64,000 nt of DNA from Puccinia triticina (taxonomy: Eukaryota > Basidiomycota > Pucciniomycetes > Pucciniales > Pucciniaceae), in contig NC_070575.1 of NCBI RefSeq assembly GCF_026914185.1, forward strand, positions 2,542,001 to 2,606,000. Direction: 5' to 3'. Every line of letters starts with the position of its first letter. Position 1 is the stretch's first letter. Shown here in pieces: positions 40,975 to 50,000 of the stretch. The notes under the pieces are model-generated. The model was not told the origin of the DNA. It worked only from the letters and a program-made list of their open reading frames with translations, and ran no database searches. A program made the position numbers and the translations under genes.

Positions 40975-41244
40975 AATGTTACAACTATGATTGCAGCTCA
41001 ACCAGAGGAGTTGAGGATGAGAAAAAATAGTAGAAAAAAGGGGACAGCTTAAGCCATCCCAGAAATGTAAATTAGAGAAAAAAGTTTCATAAACTCATGT
41101 GGGAGATTGGTTTTACAAAAGTCCCCACCAAAATGCCTAATTCTCTACTGCCGCAGGGTCAACATAGCGCGCAAGTTCCTCCTTCAGACGTTGCTTTGCT
41201 CCCTCAAGGAGGGAATTAGCTAAGCTAGCTTGAAAACTATCTAG

Positions 41245-41502
41245 GATGTCACACGGGTGCCAATTTTGGCAAAATCTTTGTGGACAGTCTAGAAAATCTT
41301 CAGATTACTGATTCACTTTGCTTTATCACTGCTGAAAATGCATCAAACAACTCAACCCTTGCAACAAAAGTTGAACAAAATTTGGGCAGAATTTTCAATG
41401 CAGACACTCAACTGTTGGGCTGTATGGCCCACGTCATCAACCTCGCCGCGCACAATGGCCTCAAGGTATTTGGCAACTGCCACAATGATGAGACAGAGAA
41501 GG
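41245..41502 (+). pseudogene. hAT-A transposase, third exon (left of hAT-B insertion)
   Basis: A predicted acceptor (ATCTAG at 41,239-41,244) restores phase with the exon ending at 23,945. The exon reads CHTGANFGKIF, ENLQITDSLCFITAENASNN (hAT D/E-N-A-S-N motif), then LLGCMAHVINLAAHNGLK, the conserved C-x-H-x-x-N-L block. It runs to NDETEK, where hAT-B begins; the frame continues at 44,595. Confidence 0.8.
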
Positions 41503-41514
41503 TAGGGATGAAAC

Positions 41515-41690
41515 CGGCTCGGGTTCGGGTCGGAAAACAGTGCCCAAACCCGACCCGGGTATAATTGCGGGTCGGGGCGGGTCGGGTCGGATTCAGGTTA
41601 GCACTGCCCGAACCCAACCCTGCTTGTGATGAAGTCGGGTCCGAGTCGGGGCAGGTCGGGTCGCGGGTCAGGATTTGGGTCAAGCCATAT
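41515..41690. repeat. left subterminal GGGTCGGG repeats of hAT-B
   Basis: About a dozen copies of GGGTCGG, CGGGTCGG or CCCGACCC in 175 bp. Clustered short subterminal repeats are the usual binding sites for hAT transposases; that role here is inference. It is mirrored at the other end. Confidence 0.75.
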
Positions 41691-41863
41691 TTATGGCTTA
41701 TTTCCATGCCAACAGCTCATGGAAATCATTCAATCAATCTCATTCTTATTTAGTAATTCTGTCTTATTTATTCAATGTAATTCTGTATATATAACACGAT
41801 ATCAATATTTTTTCAATGAATGTGAAAGAGGTTGGATAAAAAAACATCAGAACTTATACTATA

Positions 41864-44207
41864 TCAGTCGGAGTCAAGCTCAGATTCTTCGGGCTGTTGG
41901 TCAGAGAGGCCCTCGTTGGTTCTAATCCAATCTTGCCCGCAGACAAGGGCTTTGAGTGTTTCGGGATTCAGCCAATTTCTAGAGGGGCTGAGCACTCTTC
42001 CCCCAGTTGAGAAGGCTGACTCGGATGCTATTGATGTCATCGGTGCTATTAAGAAGTACCTCGCCAGTTTTGAAAGGGTTGGGAATCGGACTGCGTTCGT
42101 TTTCCACCAATCGAGGATATCAAACGACGGAGTATCGACGGCAACCGTGCCTTCTTGCAGATAGAGATCAAGTTCTGCCGTAGCCGTGACTGTTGGTACA
42201 GTCTTTGTCATCTTGCTTGCAAGGTACTCCTTGAAGCGACTTTCCTCGATGTCTTCAAACGTATTTTTAGAATCTAAAGTTGTACTATTGTTGATCGATT
42301 GAGAGCCTTGAGAGGCATTCAAAGTGTTTGATTTTGGTTTTGCGTTGGAGGCGAACTCGTTGAACAAGGCGTAGAGTTGTTTTGTTATGCCATTGATTTT
42401 TTTTGGAACTTCACATTTGTCTGTGTCCGAATCACAGTTTTCGAGGAGCAGAAACTCGATGAGCGAAAGCTTGTATCGCGGATTGAAGACGAGGAAGATT
42501 GCGGCCGACTCTTCAGGGTTTTTCCAATATTTGTCGTACTTTTCTTGCATCGGTTCCACTAGATCGCAAAGTTCAGTTGGTCCGGATTGAAGAACATCGT
42601 TCAGCTTCTTTTTTATTCTAACTATATTCACATAAAGCATGTGGGCTGTTGGACAATGAGTCATGCACAGCTTCAATGTTGCTGCGGGTTTGAGAATAAA
42701 CAATTGAAAATGAGTACATTATTCAAATGGATAGATTAAATAAAATGAATATGTCAACTAACCAGTGTTGAATATTGAAAGAAAATCTTTCATTGCCGTG
42801 ATCTCCTCCCACTCTTTGGCAGCAGGACAGTTGTTATAGTTTGCATCTTGCAGGGCTAGATTCTCAAAGGCCTCTCGGTACGGTATAGACGAATTGAGCA
42901 TATGAAATGTTGAGTTCCAGCGCGTTGGCACATCGAGTACTGGCTGGGCTAGATTTCCAATATTCGTCAACTCAAGAGCCTCTTTGAATTGTCGCTTTCG
43001 GGAGGGGGTACTTCTGATATATCGGACAGAGTCTCGGATCTTGCTGATGGCGGGAGAGAGCTGATGCAAACCATCTTTGACGATCAGGTTGATGATGTGT
43101 GCGGCGCATCGCACATGGAAGAACTTCCCTTCCATTATCGGTGGGGATCGACTTTTGTCTTGAAGTAACTGTTTGACTCAAGCCACGGCAACATCGTTTG
43201 CAGCGGCGTTATCAACAGTAATAAAAGAGACTTTGTCAATAGCTTTCCATTCAACAATTGCTGAGAAGAGCTGCTCAGCGATTAGCAATCCGGTGTGAGG
43301 TGGCGGAAGTTCCTTGAACGAGATGAGTCGCTTTTTCAGAGTCCAGTCGGACAAGAGGAAATGCGCTGAGATCACCATGTAGGGGGTTTGATTTGAAGTC
43401 GTCCAGAGGTCAGTTGTTAAGGCGATTTGATTCGCTTCGACGATCTCAAGGGCAATATCGGCTTTGGTTGAGTGATACATCTCCAAGATGTCTTTCTTGA
43501 CGGTTATTCGACTATAGAGTTTGAACTGAGGTTGTAAGCTCGCCACAAATTCCCTGAACAGCTTACTCTCGACCAACTTGAACGAACGTTCGTCAGTAAC
43601 GACCATCTTCGCAAGAAGATCGCGGGACTTCTGCTGAGAAAACACCCAATTGGCCGGTGTCGAATTCTTCGAGATTTGCAGCATAGTCTGCCTGCTTCGT
43701 GATCAATAAGAGGTGAATCGTTCGAGGTGTCGCCAAAGGTGTTTCGTTCCGCACGAGCTTTTGGCAGATAAAGTTTGCTGGCAGTACCGACATTGTCCTC
43801 TTTTCTCTTCACCTGTTTCAACATTCAAACAAAATAAAAATAAATAAACATTAGAATATTTTTGATTCAGAGAATACAGAAAGTAACAACCAACCTTCCC
43901 CACTGGGTTTGAAGTGGTTCCATATCTCGCTTGTGGTTTTACCCGGTTTTTGGCCTTGAGACGAACTTTTTTCTCCGGTTTGGGAAGCTTTGTTTGCCAA
44001 GCGGGGAGCTTTTTATTGGGATTCACGGGGCTGACTGGGGTCCAGGACTTGGATGTCGTCTTCGGCCTCACTTTCCGCAGGTGACTGGTGGTCTTGATCA
44101 ATAGAGCCCTCGGCGTCGTTAGTTGCCCCGGTATCGTCTTCGGTTGAGGAGGGGACATGCTTCTTGCGCTTGAGGGGGCGTACTTGTTGAGAGCGGGTCC
44201 TGGCCAT
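41864..44207 (-). pseudogene. hAT-B transposase with three in-frame stops
   Basis: Start ATG 44,207 (MARTRSQQVRPLKRKKH). Two GT-AG introns (43,894-43,813, 82 bp; 42,762-42,682, 81 bp) give an in-phase frame of 726 codons. Domains: BED finger at about residues 90-140 (SEIWNHFKPSG, CRYCQQ, TKHLWRHL); catalytic region with LTTDLWTTSNQ, FITVDNAAANDVAV and VRCAAHIINLIVKDGL; hATC dimerisation domain near the end (FDILDWWKTNAVRFPTLS, IASESAFSTGGRVLSPSRNW). Stops at 44,013 (TAA), 43,703 (TGA) and 43,178 (TGA) disable it. Each is one transition from a sense codon, and no frameshift is needed. Confidence 0.9.
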
Positions 44208-44379
44208 GGTGAAGTTGTGGGTAACGGGCCGGTAGCTGAGAGCGGCAGCCTGAGTATATGTACATATATTCAGTGCTGACGGGCCACGGCCCCGCAAACT
44301 ATGATTGGTGGCCCAGTGGGAGCGCCGGCCGCGCAATTGATGTAGTCTGGGAGCGCGGGGCCACGTGTTTTACATGGGT

Positions 44380-44575
44380 ACCCGCCTGCTGCGCGGGTCT
44401 GTAAACGGGTTGGTAGGTCGACCCGACAGCCAAAATGGCTGCCCGAACCCGACCCAAAAATCTGGCGGGTCTGAGGCGGGTCGGGTCGAAAATGGGTTTT
44501 TGTGACAAAGGTCGACCCGAACCCAGCCCCAGACCCGACACGGGCCGGGTACCCGCCGGGTCGACCCGACCCACT
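44380..44575. repeat. right subterminal CGACCCGACC repeats of hAT-B
   Basis: Mirror of the left cluster, with GGTCGACCCG, CGACCCGACC and GCGGGTCGGG words. The two clusters plus TIRs make the ends strongly GC-rich compared with the interior. Confidence 0.75.
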
Positions 44576-44594
44576 TTCATCCCTACAGAGAAGG

Positions 44595-44767
44595 AGGTTA
44601 CTCTGAACCCGATGGATATTAACAGTATTATTGATTGACCTGACGGAGCAGATTTCAATTTTGAATCAGTCATCTCTTGTATTCACGCACTTGCCACTTA
44701 TGCTCAATTGTTAGACACTGAGACACTAAGTCCATGTGTCTACAACTGTGAAGTACATGTCTTATAA
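44595..44767 (+). pseudogene. hAT-A transposase, continuation right of hAT-B
   Basis: Immediately after the duplicated CAGAGAAGG the frame continues in phase (EVTLNPMDINSIID), passes an in-frame TGA at about 44,637, then FNFESVISCIHALATYAQLL. It ends at a TAA overlapping the target site of the next element (44,765-44,767). The hATC domain is not found beyond it. Confidence 0.7.
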
Positions 44768-45580
44768 CACTGCGGGCATCTTGATGTTGCTGTGGACCGC
44801 AGCAACATCTGACGATTCAGTGGGGATTCAAACCCCGCGCGACAAGTATTGCAGCAACACTTGGCCGGCCACCGGGGTATGTACACACACCGCACCTCTT
44901 GATGGCTGGCACAAAAACCGGTCACCGAGAGGAGTACACACTCCTCTCAATGGCTGGCCCAAGGACCGGCCATCAGGAGGAGTCCTTGTGCCAGCCATTG
45001 AGAGTTGTCCACACGCCTCTTGATGACCAGCATAAAAACTGGTCATCGGGAGGAGGAGTCCACACTCCTCTCAATGACCAGCACAAGGAGCGGTCATTGG
45101 GAGGAGGAATCCATACTCCTCTCAATGCCAACACAGGCCGGCGTTGAGAGGAGTACATGCACCTCAATGCCCGGTCTGTGCCGTCCATCGAGGGAAGTGT
45201 GTATGTACTCCTCCCAATGACCGGGCCTTGGGCCAGCCATTGAGAGGAGTGCGTACTCCTTCTGGTGACCGGTTGTTGTGCTGGCCATCGAGTGGTGTCT
45301 TTACTCCTCTTGACGCCGGTGTGTGCTGGCATCAAGAGGAGTGAGGACTCCTCCCGATGACCGGTCCATGAGCTGGTCACCGAGAGGAGTGAGCGGAGTG
45401 TGTAATCCTCTCAATGGCCGGCACAAGGACCGGTCATCAAGAGGATGTTATGTACTGCGGTGGCCGGCTGTCCAAATGCAAATCAGCCGGCCAAATGTTG
45501 CTGCAGCTGAAGCTGCATATTCTGATATGCAGCGTCATGATGTTGCTGCGGCCCGCAGCAACACCAAGATGCCCGCAGTG
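44768..45580. mobile_element. 813-bp CACTG-ended non-autonomous element filled with hairpin units
   Basis: Inverted ends CACTGCGGGCATCTTG and CAAGATGCCCGCAGTG, extending imperfectly over about 40 bp (TGTTGCTG..CCGCAGCAAC), are flanked by TAA on both sides (44,765-44,767 and 45,581-45,583). CACTG ends with a 3-bp duplication fit CACTA; a TAA target also fits PIF/Harbinger. The interior 44,880-45,470 is an array of about 50-57 bp hairpin units. Overlapping ORFs on both strands are translations of the array. Confidence 0.85.
44880..45470. repeat. array of 50-57 bp hairpin units
   Basis: Units have the form CTCCTCTCAATGACC...GGTCATTGGGAGGAG: two arms of about 15 bp separated by 8-12 bases (GAGCACAAGGAG type), joined by linkers such as TCCACA or ATCCATA. 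About ten units are visible, diverging in the loop and in arm identity (CCGG or CCAG). They resemble the array at 14.6-15.5 kb. Confidence 0.7.
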
Positions 45581-45583
45581 TAA

Positions 45584-46422
45584 ATCAATGGTTGAAGACT
45601 CCATTAGTAATTGACTTATGTACATGAAGTCATGAGTTCAAGCCCCTGTCATTACATTGCTAATGTACCTTTTGATTCTATGTACAATTATCTAAGTTTA
45701 TTAAAACCACAGTTTTGCCAAAAAAAATTCACGGGTTTCCCCTATATACAAGCAATCACAAAAAAAAGACAATTTAAACAAACAAATAATACAAATTATA
45801 ATAGACTAATATACAAAAAAAGCAATTGATTTAACAAACTCCCAGCCTGTGACATGCCACAGGTGAAAAGAGACCGGTGCTAACCCGCTCAGCCTGGCGC
45901 AAGTGCGTGGGGCAAAAGTCTGGGCTGTGAGGACATCAACCCGCGCAAGTGCAACGGGGGATGCCCTAAAGGAAAAGAATGATTGCTTTGAGGACACCTT
46001 ATATAGCCTTTCCAGGTGCCCCTCCACAGGCCTCCACAACGCGACCATGCTTACTGTTGCCAAGCACCCGGTGCATTGCCCTACCCACAAGCCACGTCCA
46101 TCAACTCAGCTAGCAACCATTAACACCATCCCAACCCTCAACAGATCTCAAGCCACAGACAACTGGTATGTACATACTTTTGAATGCAAAATCTGCTGTG
46201 CTCTTTGCCTCTGCGCTGTCATACACACCATCTCCCCTGTGTCAAGCCTGGGAAAAAAGGCGCCTCGTTGGCGTTGCCGTCAAAGAGTGCGAGGTTTTCG
46301 ATGTTTTTGGCCATGGGCTTGCCGGGCCGGCTGTTTGGCCTCAACCAGCGCTCGCTTGCCAACTCAGTGCCCTTCTTCTATTAGCACTACATCCCCAGCC
46401 CCAGCCTTGCAAATCACCCTCC
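45584..46422. other. unassigned stretch with low-confidence ORFs
   Basis: 45,584-45,840 is AT-rich with A-runs. 45,840-46,422 is richer in GC and has overlapping ORFs on both strands (plus 45,903-46,451; minus 45,806-46,090; plus 46,168-46,443 with VAVKECEVFDVFGHGLAGPA). None matches a family I know. They run into the CACTA terminus, so at best they are truncated. Confidence 0.3.
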
Positions 46423-47076
46423 CGTCACTACCAAGATGGATGAATTTGTGATGTCGTATATTGATCAATATAGCATATATTGATCTTTTTTTTTTTATTA
46501 TTCCTCTTGATACCTTTGTCTGTTTTCCATGTCTCCTTGATACTATTCTATAATCTCTCTCCTTCTGCCTGCGTTAGCTTCAAGCCACAGGAATTTTTTT
46601 TTTCTTTTGCCTGATAACATTCATAAATTTCTACATACACCACTCAATTCTTCCTGAAAAAGCGATGTTGCAAGTTTTAGGATTAATCCAGGGTAGCTGA
46701 GGGGTCTCAAATTTTTTTTCTTTTTTTTTTTACTTCAACAATTGATGTTATCAGAAGTCTCCAAATCGACTTTTTTTCAAAAGAGGAAAAACATTGCACC
46801 CTGACCTCTCTCATGATACCATCCTGCACACATATTTAATTTGGTTGGTTGAACTTGCTCAAGATATTGCATATCATACTTGAAGTGCTACATGCATAGA
46901 AGGCCCTTTTGAAATTAGTTTACCAGAGTTTAGCATATTTTTGTCAGGTTCTTTTTTTTATCTACTTTTGTTATCAACCACAGATTAATGAGGAATATTT
47001 CCACATAAAATTTCATCAGACAATTTTTCTGCATATAAAACCCAGAAATATTTTGAAATATAATTTATTTCTGGCC

Positions 47077-50000
47077 CTTTCTGCCACTATATCTCAACAC
47101 AGCGTGGGAGTTCTGCCATGATATTGGTATCAAAATGATCAATAGCCCCCAAGGATTCATTTTGTACCTTGAATTACCACATAACCCAAATGTAGCAGCT
47201 ACAATCTGATCAGTTGCCAAATGTCACTAATTTGGTAGTTTCTTGGTGTTGCTGCCACTATATCTCAACACAGCCTGGAAATTCTTCCACGATATTGCAA
47301 TCCAAATGATTAATAGCCCCCAAGGATAAATTGTGTACCTTAAATGACCACGAAACCCCCTAATGTAGCCCCTAGAATCTGATCAGTTGCCAAATATCAC
47401 TGGTTTGGTAGTTTCTTGGTGTTTCTGCCACTATATCTCAACACAGCCTGGGAGTTCTTCGATGATATTGATATCATAATGATCAATAGCCACCAAGGAT
47501 TCATTGTGTACCTTAAATGACCACAAAACCTCCAAATGTAGCAGCTACAATCTGACCAGTTGCCAAATCTCACTAATTTGGTAGTTTCTTGGTGTTTCTG
47601 CCACTATATCTCAGCGCAGCATGGGAGTTCTTCCATGATATTGGTACCAAGATGATCAAATGCCCTCAAAGATTGATTGAGTACCTCCAATGAGCACAAA
47701 ACCCCCAATTTTAGCAGGCACAATGTGATCAGTTGCCAAATATCACTAATTTGGTAGTTTCTTGGTGTTTCTGCCCCAATATCTCAGAGCAGCATGGGAG
47801 TTCTTCCATGATATTGGTACCATAATGATCAAATGCCTCTAAGTATTCATTGAGTACCTTGAATGACCACAAAAAACCCAAATGTAGCAGCCAAGATGTG
47901 ATCAGTTGCCAAATATCACTAATTTGGTAGTTTCTTGGTGTTTCTGCCACTATATCTCAGCGCAGCACGGGAGTTCTTCCATGACATTGGTAAAACAATG
48001 ATCACATGCCCCTGAAGATTCATTGTGTACCTTGAATGACCACAATACCCCCAAATGTAGCAGCCACACTGTGATCAGTTGCAAAATATCACTAATTTGG
48101 TAGTTTCTTGGTGTTTCTGCCACTATATCTCAGTGCATCATGGGAGTTCTCCCATGATATTGGGACCAAAATCATCACACGCCCTCAAAAATTCATTGTG
48201 TACTTTGAATGACCACAAAACCCCAGATGTAGCAGCCACAATGTGATCAGTTGCCAAATATCACTAATTTGGTAGTTTCTTGGTGTTTCTGCCACTGTAT
48301 CTCAGCCCAGCGTGGGAGTTCTTCCACAATATTGGTACCAAAATGATGAAATGCCCTGAAATATTCATTGTGTACCATGAATGACCACAAAACCCCCGAA
48401 TGTAGCAGCCACAATGTGATCAGTTGCCAAATATCACTAATTTGGTATTTCTGCCACTATATCTCAGCGCAGCATGGGAGTTCTTCCATGATATTGGTAA
48501 CAAAATTATCACATGCCCCTGAAGATTTGTTGTGTACCTTGAATGACCACAAAACCCCCAAATGTAGCAGCTACGATGTGATCAGTTGCCAAATATTACT
48601 AATTTGGTAGTTTCTTGGTGTTTTTGCCACTATATCTCAGCGCAGCTTGAGAGTCCTTCCATTACATTGGTACCAAAATGATTAAACGGCTACAAAGATT
48701 CATTTTGTAATTTGAATGACCACAAAACCCCCACATGTTGCAGCCACAATGTGATTGGTTGCCAAATGTCACTAATTTGGTAGTTTCTTGGTGTTTCTGC
48801 CACTGTATCTCAGCGCAGCATGGGAGTTCTTCCACTATATTGTTACCAAAATAATCAAATGTCCTCAAATATTCATTGTGTACCTTGAATGACCACAAAA
48901 CCCCCAAATGTAGCTATGGCCCTTTCTGCCACTATATCTCAGCACAGCGTGGGAGTTCTTCCATGATATTGGAACCAAAATGATCACATGCCCTCAAGGA
49001 TTCATTGAGTACCTTGCATGACCACAAAACCCCCAAATGTAGCAGCCACAATGTGATCAGTTGACAAATATCACCAATTTGGTAGTTTCTTGATGTTTCT
49101 GCCACTATATCTCAGCACAGCGTGGGAGTTCTTCCATGATATTGTTACCAAAATGCTCACATGCCCTCAAACATTCATCGAGTACCTTGGAGCACAGGGT
49201 GGGAGTTCTTCCATGATATTGGTACCAAAATGATCACATCTGCCACTATATCTCAGCACAGCGTGGGAGTTCTTCCATGATATTGGTACCAAAATGATCA
49301 CATGCCCTCAAAGATTCATTGAGTACCTTGCATGACCACAAAACCCCCAAATGTAGCAGCCACAATGTGATCAGTTGACAAATATCACCAATTTGGTAGT
49401 TTCTTGATGTTTCTGCCACTATATCTCGGCACAGCGTGGGAGTTCTTCCATGATATTGTTACCAAAATGCTCACATGCCCTCAAACATTCGTTGGTTACC
49501 TTGGAGCACAGGGTGGGAGTTCTTCCATGATATTGGTACCAAAATGATCACATGCCCTCAAAAATTCATTGGGTACCTTGGATGACATCAAAACCACCAA
49601 ATTTAGCAGCCACAATGTGATCAGTTGCCAAATATCACCAATTTGGTAGTTTATTGATGTTTCAGCCACTATATCACAGCACAGAGTGGGAGTTTTTCCA
49701 TGATATTGGTACCAAAATTATCACATGCCCCTTAAGATTCATTGTGTACCTTGAATGACCACAAAACCCCCAAATGTAGCAGCCGCAATGTGATTGGTTG
49801 ACAAATATCACTAATTTGGTAGTTTCTTGGTGTTTCTGCCACTATATCTCTGCCCAGCATGGGAGGTCTTCCATGATATTGGTATCAAAATGATCACATG
49901 CCCTCAAACATTCACTGAGTACCTTGGATGACCACCAAACCCCCAAATTTAGCAGCTAAAATGTGATCAGTTGCCAGATATCACTAATTTGGTAGTTTCT

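Larger units (their letters stand above)
24021..41228. mobile_element. Mutator-like non-autonomous element with long TIRs, enlarged by nested insertions
   Basis: Left TIR 24,021-24,125 (CTAACTTAACTAAGTCCCTC...AGAGAATTAG) and right TIR 41,137-41,228, its imperfect inverse (CTAGCTTAGCTAATTCCCTC read inward). Each is bounded by an identical 9-bp CTTGAAAAC (24,012-24,020 and 41,229-41,237). Long TIRs with a 9-bp duplication are the hallmark of Mutator-like elements. With the copia copy removed, only about 0.8 kb of own sequence remains and no transposase, so it was non-autonomous. It lies wholly inside a predicted intron of hAT-A. Confidence 0.78.
41503..44585 (-). mobile_element. hAT-B: Ac-like hAT transposon, 3,083 bp
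   Basis: Perfect 11-bp TIRs TAGGGATGAAA and TTTCATCCCTA, matching the well-known Ac-type end sequence, are flanked by identical CAGAGAAGG (41,494-41,502 and 44,586-44,594; the hAT norm of 8 bp plus one coincident base). Both subterminal zones (about 41,515-41,690 and 44,380-44,575) are packed with GGGTCGGGTC/CGACCCGACC repeats. A near-complete transposase gene on the minus strand fills the middle. It lies in an exon of hAT-A. Confidence 0.93.

Noticed and set aside
44736..45614. Multiple overlapping ORFs on both strands at 44.7-45.6 kb
   Set aside because: Translations of hairpin units; no frame is preferred and unit length is not constant.
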